From contig CM028129.1 in NCBI GenBank assembly GCA_016271365.2, forward strand, positions 841,606,001 through 841,670,000: a DNA stretch of 64,000 bases. The letters are read 5' to 3'. This DNA is from Neoceratodus forsteri. Lineage: Eukaryota > Chordata > Ceratodontiformes > Ceratodontidae. The notes beneath the pieces are model-generated. The model worked only from the letters and a program-made list of their open reading frames with translations. It made no database searches and had not been told where the DNA came from. Positions within the stretch are counted from its first letter, which is position 1. Every line of letters begins with the position of its first letter. A program made the translations under genes and the position numbers. Positions 54,997 to 64,000 of the stretch are shown one piece after another.

Positions 54997-56574
54997 ACTG
55001 GCCACCCTAGTAAGTTAAAAGTAGGGGTGAAATGGGGCCATATTTGGAACCCTAACTCCCGGAACAGCACTGAAGGATTTGTGGTCGTTGCCCCCTGAAC
55101 CAGTGGCATACAGTTTGAATGACTGTGAAGTAATGTAGCCCTTAGGCCGCTAGCGCAAGGGGAGTGAATGACCAGGTAGGTCACTGTAGAGAGGGACCCA
55201 TAGCAGATGGTAAGGAGGGTCACTATAGGGAGGGACCCAAGGAGATGAAGGTGACTGAGGAGGTTGCTATAGAGAGGGACCCCAAAGTGCTTGTTGGGGG
55301 GGCTAATGGTTAGCCAAGGAGGTGCTCTAGACTAGGCTTGCTGCTGTGGGAAAGAGCCTGCCTGAAGTCAACCAGAAGGAAAAAACACTCCCAAAAATGT
55401 AGACTAGTTGAGGCTGAGGTCGCCTCATTTATAAGCCACATGTCTCCACTTGGGAGGGGAGAGCTGTGGAGTTGTGGCTGTTTTAGTGGTGAAATATGTA
55501 CTTGGCTCTACACCAAGGATATCTTCTTTCTTTCATGTTAAAAATCGCTTTAACTACTCATAAGATATGATTTTGCCATCTGCCTTCTCATCAAGAATGC
55601 TCCATTCAGTAAGGGAAAGAATTATTTTTGTTCAGCTAGGACCAAAATACCAGCGTCAGTACTTTGGATGACACTAGAAGTAGGCCATGGCCTAACAATG
55701 CGGTGGCGTGGGGTCCGAGTAGGCCACAGTTGTGGCAATATTAGGAGCATGAACAAATCTGGAATCCTGCGTCGAGTTGCTGGCTTGTACTCCTGTGGAA
55801 TTGAGGATGCCAAGAGACAGGGTACAAACTCGCCGATTGCGACTGCAGGATAAGTGAGGAGAGCGAGGAGAGCGAGGGGGGGTGTCATACGGCGCTCAAG
55901 TGCTAAGGCCCGACAAACGCTACCCTCCTTGGTCGAGCTCCTAAGAACTCAGTCTTGCTTAGTAGGGGACTGGTTCAACTGAAACAGGAAAAATCCTCAT
56001 GACATTCTTTTTCAAACAGTCTGCTGAAGCGATCGAGCGAGTAGTGCACTAGGAGAGGCCCTGGGACTGTGAACCTCGCGATCACCCCATACGGTTGTCG
56101 CCACCTGGCTAGACTCGGATGAGGAGATCCGCTACCTTAGTTTTCTTTTAAAGAACAAACTAATAGATCTGCTACCTCAGTTTTCTTTTAAAGAATATAC
56201 TAAAATAGATACATAGGAAAGCCGGCATTGCAGGGCTGACACAAATAAATGCTGCCATTGTCTCACTTCTTCTGCAATAAACCAACTCAACTTAACAGTT
56301 CTTGCAGGTTTCTTTAACAAAAACAGCACCCAATTCAGGGTCTCACTTCTTCTTAATCGAGACGACCTCAATTTAACAGTTCTGGCAAACCTCTTTGGAC
56401 AACAGCACTACAATCAATGAGAGAATAGCAAAAAAACTGTAGCAATTCTTTCCTTTTTGGCCAGTAACAAAATGGGAACAAATATCCCAAGCTCTTTTTG
56501 CAGACCAAACATACAAATTTCCTTACAATCAAAAACATAGGCCTACCTTCCTAATGTAGAATGACAGGGGCTCC
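54997..56574 (-). other. DIRS 5' untranslated region with small tandem repeats
   Basis: Between ORF1 and the right inverted repeat. It contains about three repeats of AGAGGGACCC spaced some 50-60 bp apart (55185-55285), a CpG-rich stretch (55650-56110), a two-copy repeat of GCTACCT-AGTTTTCTTTTAAAGAA (56131-56196), and a second duplication around TCTCACTTCTTCT and TTAACAGTTCT (56260-56390). No ORF of interest. Probably regulatory. Confidence 0.6.
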
Positions 56575-56748
56575 TGGTGTGCTAGTAGCCTGATCAGATG
56601 CACAATTTGAACTGGAGAACAGGGGCTTCTAGGACCTGAATATACAAGAAATCTGATCCCAGAGTCATGTGCATCAACTAGCCTATCAGGTGGGCTAAAA
56701 CCCATGAAGTTAGGTCTGGAGTGCCATGGATGGTCAACCAATCACAAT
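56575..56748. repeat. DIRS inverted terminal repeat, right (5' end of element)
   Basis: The complement reads ATTGTGATTGGTTGACCATC, CATGGCACTCCAGACCTAAC, TTCATGGGTTTTAGCC, ACCTGATAGGCTAGTTGATG and TATATTCAGGTCC, matching the left repeat. It is longer than the left copy toward the interior. Confidence 0.88.
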
Positions 56749-58105
56749 GTAGGATAACATAGGCAAATAACAACACATAACCAAAACAAGAGTACATAGT
56801 CACTGGGGTTGGGTTCACATGTCATGCCATACAATTAAGTGCTTAAGTCAGAATTAGGTGCTAGTTTGGGGAAAAAAATTAGAGGTGGAATCTAGGCAGG
56901 ATCTTGTATTGGGAGGAAACAGGAGATGGAGCTGTTCATCAAAACTGATATCTAAAGGTTACTAGGCTATAGCCAGAGGAGTTAGCCTAGGCATAGTAGT
57001 CAGAAAGGGTAGTGCGAATCAATCAGGATTAGGTAGAAGAAGAGAAATCAGAAAAGGGGGATGACGGTAGGCTCAAAGGTGGGTGGTGTAAGGAAGTCAG
57101 TAGGTGAAACTTTGTCAGGGAGAGTGTGAGAAGAGAAAGGTGAGCAGGCAGGTGGGCAGACATGGGCAGGTGGTGCATCAAATTGTAGAGTGAAAGAAGA
57201 ACCTTGGCATGCCTAGGGTTCTGGTACCTCCTAGGCTAAGAGTGGCTGTGGCAGCATACAGGAGGGGAGATAGTCTTTAGGAGCATGGCTTTGGGGAACA
57301 GAGGCATGCTGGCTCATGGGTTAAGAGTGGCAATAGCAATGTACAGGAGAGTGGATAGACTTCCTTAGCTCGGACTTGAAAGGCCCAAGTTGGGTAAGGC
57401 TTGTGGTGGTGGATGGTAGCTCATTTATCCAAGCAGGGACCCTGACGGCAAAGGTTTACCTCCCTAAGGCAGTCCTTCTGAATGGAACAACTAATGCATG
57501 TTTGGTAACAATTCTTGTGGCATGTTCAGCTGGAGCAGGATGGAATAAGACTTGTACAGAGGGAGGTGCAAGTCCGAGTAGGGCCTTCTGTCCCAAGATG
57601 CAGACATGGAGCGTAATGCAGTCCATAAGTGGGAGCCATTCAGTACGTAGGTACAGTTCACATGTATGCAATAGGCGATCTGCCCCTAACGCAAACCTAC
57701 AGGCTTTATTTAAGGAGGCATGCACTTTGAGCAGGCTAGTTTCAGTGGCGGCCCCATAGACTACATTCCCATAGTCCAGGATTGGAAGGATTGTACCTCT
57801 GACTGCCTGTGTCCTGGCCTCGGGAGTAAGACAGAACCGGTGCCTGTACAGAACCCCTAGTTTCCTATTGACCACAGTGGTAATATTGCGTATATGTTCG
57901 TTGAATGATAGGGACTCTTCGATAGTGAGACCAAGATACTGGAAGGAAGTTACCTGCTCCAGGGTGGTGTGAGAGCTGCAGGTAATTGAGAGAGGTGTGG
58001 TGGACCTCTTCTTTTGTCATCCGGCAAAGAGCATTACCTTGTTTTTTTTTTACTACTGAGCACCAGCATGCTGTCCTTGAACCATTCCTGTAGTAGCTTA
58101 CACAA
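56749..58105 (-). mobile_element. LINE body (5'-truncated), right part of the LINE split by DIRS
   Basis: 3' UTR at 56749-57400 followed by coding sequence to about 58100. The continuation of the 3' UTR is at 49711-49933. Confidence 0.7.
57376..58100 (-). pseudogene. LINE reverse transcriptase C-terminal part
   Basis: From 58100 on the minus strand: LQEWFKDSMLVLSSKKTKVM, LEQVTSFQYLGLTIEESLSF, HIRNITTVVNRKLGVLYRHR, GTILPILDYGNVVYGAAT, KACRFALGADRLLHTCELYL, LRTEWLPL and KALLGLAPPSVQVLF, ending near 57370. This is the thumb and C-terminal region of an L2/Rex-like LINE. The catalytic block is upstream of the truncation point and absent. Only one or two breaks in 240 codons, so it is younger than the L2-like LINE at 2.7-10 kb. 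Confidence 0.78.
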
Positions 58106-58367
58106 CAGAGAAAACAGCCTCTCTAAATGCCATAAGCAACACTCACCTGGAATGTACAGATGTTATGGTATGCGAGAATGTAGAATTCTGCTCAAGTCTA
58201 CTGATGCGCAGGGCCCAAACTGGTGCACAGGGCCCAAACTGAGGGGGTACACAGGAGTACGGCATATAGGCATTTCTTTTTTATTTTTTTTCACCCTGGC
58301 CACAGCTTTGCCCCTGGACCACCCCCAACACCTAGGCACCTAGGCACGTTCCAACCATGTGAGTGCA

Positions 58368-58535
58368 CCCCCTCACAGTAAGTCTGACCTGAGGGATGGT
58401 TCCATACCATGGCATTCCCACGGTGGTTATGCCAGGGGTAAGAAGGACCAACTCCCTCACAGTAAGTCCGACCTGAGGGATGGTTCCATACCATGGCGTT
58501 CTCATGGTGATTATGCCAGGGGTAAGAAGGACCAC
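58368..58535. repeat. Two-copy tandem repeat, unit about 84 bp
   Basis: CTCACAGTAAGTC-GACCTGAG, GGATGGTTCCATACCATGGC and TTATGCCAGGGGTAAGAAGG recur once after 84 bp with few differences, so it is a fairly recent duplication. Confidence 0.9.
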
Positions 58536-58639
58536 CAGTCCAGGAGGTCCTAATGCTTGGGGGGTTCTTTTCAGCTTCCCTAGTATGTCCCACTCCTTGA
58601 GGACAATGGCAGGCATGGAAGTTCAAGGAGGAAGGTGCA

Positions 58640-58870
58640 CGCAGAGACATGCTGCCGTTCTGGACTCCAGCAGATGTTCTCCCCTCCCTAGTCATGGCAC
58701 CACTAAGTGCACTGCCATCTGCGGTCACCGGATGGCAGTAGTACAGCAGGTATGGCAAACCTCCCTGACTGGACGAGGAGAGTGGCACTTGGGGCACTTG
58801 ATCCTCCTCCCCCCAGCCATCTGTCCAGCAATCCAGTCCTATTCCTGAACCCCAAATGCCGATGTTGCAA
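58640..58870 (+). repeat. Family Y copy 3
   Basis: Shares GATGGCAGTAGTACAGCAG, CACTTGATCCTCCTCCCCCC and ATTCCTGAACCCCAAATGCC with the copies at 25.9 and 45.9 kb. Confidence 0.5.
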
Positions 58871-59574
58871 GCTGTAGCTCTACCACTGTGTTGGTGGGAT
58901 GGTTCGCATATAGGCACTTTAAGAAAATGCTTCTTCCAGGCCCCATGTGCACACATCAGTCTTTCAGATCTGACTGGAGCATACCCTAGGATCCCCCACC
59001 CCAGTCAATCCTTGACTGCTGGAATATTCATGCACATATAACCCCAAAAGGCCTCAAATGGAGCCATGGTCTCCATTTTATCTGTGCAGGTTTAGAACCA
59101 GAGATGTCCCTAGCAATCTGGTATGGATAGCAGGATGTTTTTTCATGGTCACCAAAGAAACACCAGAGAGTAAAACTGAGAACAGTAGTTCATATTTATA
59201 TCATGTGTGTAAAGAGGGGACCATGTGAGGAAAGCGCATTTAATTATTTATTAATTTTATTTTTTTTAATTTGTGGAATTTTACTTTTTAGAGCCTAGCT
59301 GAAGATTTTAGTGAGTAACAGTGACAGCCACCTTTGTGATGGCAATCAAGGATGAGTAAAGTGGCACACGGATTGTGTATGTGATCTGCACAAATACAAA
59401 ATCCTACTGCCTGAACTTGTTCCAACTGTGCATTCACTGAGGATTAACATACTAGGAGTCTCAGGACTTATTTAGCCAATCAGGAAGAAGGAAATTTCCA
59501 GCCCATTTTACAATCTGTTTTACATGATATGTCACACTGTTCTAGGGTTATTTGTCAAATCTGTAACATACATA
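58871..59574. other. No recognisable feature
   Basis: Mixed sequence before the LTR element; no coding signal or terminal repeats seen. Confidence 0.45.
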
Positions 59575-61185
59575 TGTAAGCCCCCCTCAGGGTGGGCTTA
59601 CTAGCACTGGCTTGTTTTAAAGTCCCCCAGATTTATCCATGGCCTTGAGTAAACAGTTCCCTCCATACTGTTTGGAAGCACCTCAAAAGAATGGTGGCAC
59701 CTCTAAGGCTCAGGAGGCAGTATAGCGCAGTGGTCTAAGGCTCTGAGCTGCAAATCTGGTGACATCCAGCAGACCAGACCTGGGTTTGAATACCACAGCT
59801 TCCACTTGCATACTGTGTGACCCTGAGCAAGTCACTCAACTTCCTTGTGCTCCCAGGTCACACCTGGAAACAAGCTCCGCCTTAGTGTGCCTTTCCTGGT
59901 TAAACAATTTCCCCTTTCCCTTTCCCTAGTCAGCATGAGGTGATACCTATTACTGCCACCGGGAAGGGAAGAATTTGCCAGTGTATAAGCCCTGGTTTTT
60001 GGGCTGGGTGGGGAGATATGGGGAGATGGCGGACATTATAGGGACAGTGTGACAGGGGGCTGAAACCCCTCCGGCCTCCAGAGGATCACCTTTCAGCATC
60101 AGTGTGATGTGGGGAGGTTTCCAATGGAGGGCTGAAAGAGCTTGGTGACTGTTGGAGTCAGGGTCCATGCTTGGCTATTTCATGGGAGGAGATTGAGAAG
60201 GAGCAGTGCAGTGGGAACATCTTTCAGTAAGGCAAATGGTCCCAGTTCTCTAAATTTTGGGAGCGAGTCCAGGCAGTGGAGCTGTTGTGGTGGTGGCAGG
60301 GCTACAGCAGGGCTATTCAGAGGTGGCAGGTCTGGGTAGCCTTTCCCCTGTGGCACACTGTCTTGAGTATAAAAGCTAAAGTGGGGGGGCCACATCCTGG
60401 GATTCGCCATAGGTCCTACCATGCCCATGTCTAGGGCAGGCTCATTTAGACCTGTTAAGGGGCGCGGCTCTGGGAACTGGAAAGCAGTATGGAGGGAACC
60501 GTTTTCTCAAGTTTGTGGAGCAGACCTTGGTTGGGTTTGGAAGCACCTCAAAAGAATGGTGGCACCTCTAAGGCTCTGGTTGGAGTAACAAGGGAATCTG
60601 GGAGCAGCCGTGAGAGGCATTAGGATGCATCCCCCAGTGGAGGACAAGGTCATCTGTTGTATGCTAAATATGTGGGTGAGAGCTAAAATCTCTGCTCTGG
60701 AGAGATATGTGGTGGAGCCAGTTGATCTAAGTTTTATTAGACCTAGAATCAAAATCTTTCAGCTGCTGCTGTTACCTTAGCCCTGGTTTGCCTGCTGTCT
60801 CGTTAAGACTCTCAGCCCCATGGAGCTGCTCCATTAATTTATTTTTATTGGCCATGATCATTTCTGTCCAAAAATAAATGATTTTATTGTTGCTAAATTT
60901 GTTGTGTGATCTGTTCAATGAGTTAATATATGCACAACAATCTCTACATTCTTTTCCTGTGAAAGTAAGGTTCCAGCCTCCCCCAGCCCTGAAGATCAGC
61001 GAAACCAGTGGTGTTGGGATTCTGGATATCTGGTAAGAGGACGCCTGCAGTTTGTACCCCATCTACCAGGTAAGGCCTACCTTTTATTTCAAGTTGTGGC
61101 AAGGGAGCCAGGAAGGATTCAGGTCTGTGCCCCCCCTTGCTATAACATTGGGACCCCTAGAAAAAAGTTGAGGACGGGGGTTACA
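59575..61185 (+). repeat. 5' LTR of an LTR retroelement (endogenous-retrovirus-like), carrying a SINE insertion
   Basis: Begins TGTAAGCCCCCC and ends GGGGTTACA, short inverted ends with TG and CA as in LTRs. From 59575 to 59645 and from 59928 to about 60120 it matches the sequence starting at 63724, the 3' LTR. It contains a TATA-like box (TATAAAA, 60368-60374) and an AATAAA signal (60873-60878). Without the SINE and the extra segment next to it the LTR would be about 1.3 kb, on the long side. The plus strand is the coding direction, because the primer site lies just downstream. Confidence 0.8.
59712..59928 (+). mobile_element. tRNA-derived CORE-type SINE inserted in the LTR
   Basis: A perfect polymerase III A box TAGCGCAGTGG (59733-59743), a B-box-like GGGTTTGAATACC about 50 bp later, then the CORE/MIR-like segment TGTGTGACCCTGAGCAAGTC, ACTCAACTTCCTTGTGCTCC. 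It ends in a pyrimidine-rich tail. The 3' LTR lacks this segment. It is preceded by 42 bp copied from elsewhere in the LTR, so no simple target duplication is visible. Confidence 0.82.
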
Positions 61186-61189
61186 GATG

Positions 61190-61207
61190 TGGGGGCTCAT
61201 CTAGGAT
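61190..61207 (+). promoter_or_regulatory. Primer binding site, tRNA-Pro type
   Basis: TGGGGGCTCATCTAGGAT lies four bases after the LTR end. It differs at three positions from the site complementary to the 3' end of tRNA-Pro that many retroviruses use. Its position after the ACA terminus supports both the LTR boundary and the reading direction. Confidence 0.75.
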
Positions 61208-63150
61208 ATCTTTCCAGTGAATTTTGACACTTACTTGCACCACTGGCTCTGGGGAAGAGAAGGTTGGAAGGGGTTCAACTGCTGTGGTGTGGCCTGCTTT
61301 TCAGTGGTGCAATTTGTTAGGCCATCTGTGGTTTATGGTACCAAATTTCTGTATATGTGTCACTCGCTGGTGCCTCCTGAGTATGAGGACTGGTCAGATG
61401 GGGTGTTCCAATGTTTGTGATTGGCTCTCTCCTTCAGCGGGAAAGGAATGAGGTGGAGGTGCCAGTTTCTGTTGTGGTGGTGAGAGAGTGACATGCATCA
61501 GGAAATGTGCTAAGGAGAAAAGCAAAATGGCAGATAAATGTCCAACCCAGTAACCCCATTCTACTATGCCTACCTCCTTGCTGGCATGGTTTTGGAATTC
61601 AGCAGGGAGGGGTGAAGCTGTGGAGAAGTGTGTCAGATGCAGCTATCGAGGAGAAGGGATAGTGAAGCTGCCACTGTGTTCCATCAGCTCAAATGCCACA
61701 GTGGGGGGACTGTTTGAAGGCTTGCCATTTGGTTACCTGTGGCCCTATCCTGTGAGTGCTTCAGTGGACATGGCATTCCTAGTTTTCCAGGGGAGTTTAG
61801 GCTTGGGAGCAGAGGCAAAAACAACAGTCTCTGATGTAGAACTAAAGCAGGAGGCACCATATGAGGTGGTAGCCGTCTACCCAGTCCCACTCTGCTTGCA
61901 GAAGACTATTCCTGTGGCAGAGGGAGAGGCAGAAGACTCCATTTGTCAACTGATAATCCCGCAGGGCCCAGGGGGTCACCGGTGAGTTCACTGCCTGGTG
62001 ACGGTGCTTCTTCCAGTACTGTTAAGGCAGAGGCTTTGTGTACCAACTCACCGGGGCATGCCCCAGAAGAAGAAGTAGGAGGTGGTGTGGAAGGTGCCTG
62101 CTACTGCACCCATTAAAGGACAGTTCCAACAGTCTCTGTTCACTGATCATGAGGTTTACCGAATCATTCCACAGCCATATCTGTGGCCTGCCATTACTCT
62201 GCCTGAGACTGTCCCATGCCTGGAGGAGCACAGCAAGGCCTTACAAGAGAAGATGCATGGCCTGCTGAAGAGTGATCCTGCTAACATCCTTTATCATACC
62301 CAGGTGTGGTTGGAGTCAGGGGCCACCTGGCGCACTAGTGTGAGGGACCTGCCCGAGTGGTCCCAGGCAGAAAAGTGGGTAAGGAGAAGAATCCATATAG
62401 AATGCCCCATGGTGGAGTATCCATATGTGCTGGAGAGACTTTGGGATATCATCAAGGAGAAAAGGGCAGATTGGGTGTTTTGGAGTATGGTCTAGAAGTT
62501 ACAGCAGAGGCCAGGGCCCCCTAGAAAGTTACTTGGGCCACTATCCAGAAGGCAAGGTCAATGTGCTTCTCCTCACCTTGGGCTGGTTTAACACTCTTTA
62601 AGCATTTTGCCATGGTGCAGAACTTGGTAGGTTGTCGTATGAAATATAACATCACCATGGATTCTTTCAGAGAGGAGACTACAAAGCCTGGCCTGGACTT
62701 CTACTTTCCCTGAAGCAGTGGGCCAACTATTTAAAGGAAAAGAGTCAGTACACTCCAGCTGTGATCCACCAGGACAGTCCAGTTCCTGTTCAGTCATTTT
62801 AAGGATTGGAAACATTTTAAAGCAAGTACTGTGCCCAGGGGAGTCTTTCAGGATACCCTCTATGCTTAGAGGTGTAAGACTGTGGACGTCCTGCTGAGAT
62901 GTTTTGGGTTTTCTAAAAACAAAAAAAGAGGAATGAACCAGATACTCAATATAGTTGTTAAAGTTGCTTCCGTTGGAGTAACCATTAATAAAGATGAATC
63001 TATACAGTACTACCTCTGTGTGAATGCTGTGTGAGTGGAGTATGGGTGGTAAACTTAGATTAGCATAGATTTAATCTACTTGCTAAAAATGTTCACATGG
63101 TTGATGTAGCAATTTAAAATGGACAGCCTGACTGAAGTAAGCACTGATTA
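61208..63150 (+). mobile_element. LTR element interior, coding content not recognised
   Basis: Only 2.5 kb separates the LTRs, and 360 bp of that is a LINE tail, so much of a normal gag-pol-env interior is missing. I see no reverse transcriptase, protease or integrase motifs. Three plus-strand frames look coding-like: 61217-61420, 61566-61985 and 62082-62495. The last two are Glu/Pro-rich and unlike repeat translations. The element is probably nonautonomous, or has lost its polymerase by deletion. Confidence 0.55.
62082..62495 (+). CDS. Unrecognised ORF inside the LTR element
   Basis: 137 codons opened by MVWKVPATAPIKGQFQ. Composition is balanced, rich in Trp, Glu and Pro (LPEWSQAEKWVRRR, VLERLWDIIKEKRADWVFW), not low in complexity, and the helical-looking C-terminus would suit a structural protein. 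It follows an ORF (61566-61985) in another frame, and joining them would need a frame change. It has no membrane segment and no zinc-knuckle motif. It could be a gag-like remnant; I do not recognise it. Confidence 0.35.
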   Translation: MVWKVPATAPIKGQFQQSLFTDHEVYRIIPQPYLWPAITLPETVPCLEEHSKALQEKMHGLLKSDPANILYHTQVWLESGATWRTSVRDLPEWSQAEKWVRRRIHIECPMVEYPYVLERLWDIIKEKRADWVFWSMV

Positions 63151-63510
63151 GTAGAAGTAGTAGTAGTAGAATTTTATTTATATTAAGCGCCCTTCCCAAG
63201 CTCAGGGCGCTTTTACAATAAAAACAAATAAAATCAAATTTAAACAATAATTCAAACAACCATACAATATACTTATTCAATATGTTCCAGCAAAAGCTAA
63301 AGAAAATAAAAGAGTTTTTAATTGTTTTTTAAAACCTTCAACAGTTTGGCATTCTCGTATCTGACGAGGTAGAGAATTCCACAGGGTTGGTGCCATATAG
63401 GCAAAAGATCTACCTCCTGACATCTTTAACTGTACCCTGGGAATCTCTAGCAATCCCTCATCAGAGGAGCGAAGAGAGCGGGCAGGACAGTAAGATTACC
63501 AATTTTTAAA
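63151..63510 (-). mobile_element. L2-type LINE 3' fragment inside the LTR element
   Basis: On the minus strand, coding text near 63330-63420 gives GGRSFAYMAPTLWNSLPRQI, a common LINE C-terminus, followed by a 3' UTR with AAAGCGCCCTGAGCTTGGGA and a tail of (CTA)n at 63151-63170. The right boundary is approximate. Confidence 0.75.
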
Positions 63511-63708
63511 ATTGCTGTTACAGTTTAACAATGCTTTTTCCCTAGAATCAACTTGCTCCACTGGGCAGAGTAGGTAGTAGAGTAGTAGGGTGCGTGTTGG
63601 GTGAGCATGTGGGCACCTCGGGCTGAGTGGGGAGTGTGCATACCCACCCTGGCCCTGAGGAGGTCTCTCAGAAGCGCCCCTACCCCATTTCCAGGAGGAA
63701 ATAGTTTT

Positions 63709-63723
63709 TAAGGAAGTGGAGAG
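63709..63723 (+). promoter_or_regulatory. Polypurine tract before the 3' LTR
   Basis: AAGGAAGTGGAGAG, all purine except one T, directly upstream of the LTR start TGTAAAC. Expected as the primer site for plus-strand synthesis. Confidence 0.65.
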
Positions 63724-64000
63724 TGTAAACCCCCACCTTGGAGTGGGCTTACTAGCTGTGGCTTTTGTTAAATCCCCCCAATTTGTCCAAGGCCTTTTCT
63801 TAGTCAGCATGAGGCAATGCCTATTTCTGCCACCAGGGGACAGAATTCATCAGTATATAAGACCTGGTTTTCGGGCTGGGCAGGGAGAGATGGGGAGATA
63901 GTGGGCATGATAGGGACAGTGTGGCCGGGGGCTGAAATCCCTCTGGCTCCCAGAGGTTTGGCTTGCAATGTCAGTGTGATGCAGGGAGGTTTCCAAGGGA
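63724..64000 (+). repeat. 3' LTR, start only (cut by the window edge)
   Basis: Begins TGTAAACCCCCACCTTGG and follows the 5' LTR through GTGGGCTTACTAGC, AGTCAGCATGAGG, TATATAAGACCTGGTTTTC-type and GCAGGGAGGTTTCCAA landmarks. It lacks the SINE and the rearranged 64 bp, which therefore arose in the 5' LTR after insertion. A TATATAAG motif lies near 63857. Confidence 0.82.

Larger units (their letters stand above)
49934..56748 (-). mobile_element. DIRS retrotransposon (tyrosine recombinase type), about 6.8 kb
   Basis: Minus-strand element with gag-like ORF (54966-53532), reverse transcriptase and RNase H (53404-51806), and tyrosine recombinase (51493-50516). Ends are inverted repeats (49934-50095 and 56575-56748), and an internal complementary region lies at 50368-50471. 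DIRS elements integrate by a tyrosine recombinase through a circular intermediate, without target duplication; none is seen here. Inserted in a LINE 3' UTR. The coding parts are interrupted, but the structural repeats are well preserved. Confidence 0.9.

Noticed and set aside
58291..58956. 221-codon minus-strand ORF
   Set aside because: It crosses the 84-bp tandem repeat and family Y, giving a repeated peptide; no frame conservation with the other family Y copies.

Overview
This is animal nuclear DNA, almost certainly vertebrate. It has no operon-like packing, it is full of degenerate non-LTR retrotransposons, and it carries microsatellites, SINEs with polymerase III boxes, a DIRS element, a Tigger DNA transposon, hAT MITEs and an LTR element with a proline-tRNA primer site. 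The mixture of CR1, L2-like, Tx1/L1 and DIRS elements with a Deu-like SINE suggests an amphibian (perhaps a caecilian) or a lobe-finned fish rather than a mammal or bird. That placement is an inference. I found no convincing host protein-coding exon; nearly every coding signal belongs to a mobile element, and nearly all of them are broken.

Layout. 0-2.5 kb: two long palindromes flank GA-rich microsatellites and a tandem duplication. 2.7-10 kb: a plus-strand L2-like LINE with a decayed 2A-like motif, split by an antisense CR1 (A) and by a hAT MITE. 10.3-11.6 kb: a tandem-repeat and palindrome element (family X). 12.1-17.9 kb: a second hAT MITE, then a nearly full-length antisense CR1 (B) with repeated sequence at its 5' side. 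18.1-22.4 kb: a LINE relic and a degenerate Tigger transposon holding several foldbacks. 22.4-26.1 kb: a LINE reverse transcriptase relic, family X copy 2, an array of about 300-bp foldback monomers, and family Y. 26.4-30.2 kb: an unrecognised ORF, and a minisatellite split by a LINE.

30.6-44.8 kb: a nest of insertions. Antisense CR1-C is broken by an L2-like tail, by full-length sense CR1-D, by an L1 fragment with a 16-bp target duplication, and by a SINE. The SINE is itself split by two Tx1-type L1 insertions at the same site. 46.3 kb: a hammerhead ribozyme with every core nucleotide canonical, followed by the start of a second unit. 47.0-47.6 kb: CR1-E. 49.7-58.1 kb: a LINE interrupted by a 6.8-kb DIRS element whose inverted ends and internal complementary region are legible. 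58.3-58.9 kb: a minisatellite and family Y. 59.6 kb to the window edge: an LTR element with 5' LTR, primer site, a short unrecognised interior, polypurine tract and the start of the 3' LTR.

The points most worth following are the hammerhead ribozyme, the palindromes with different stems but shared centres, the foldback array, the double Tx1 insertion in one SINE site, and the DIRS circle-junction signature.
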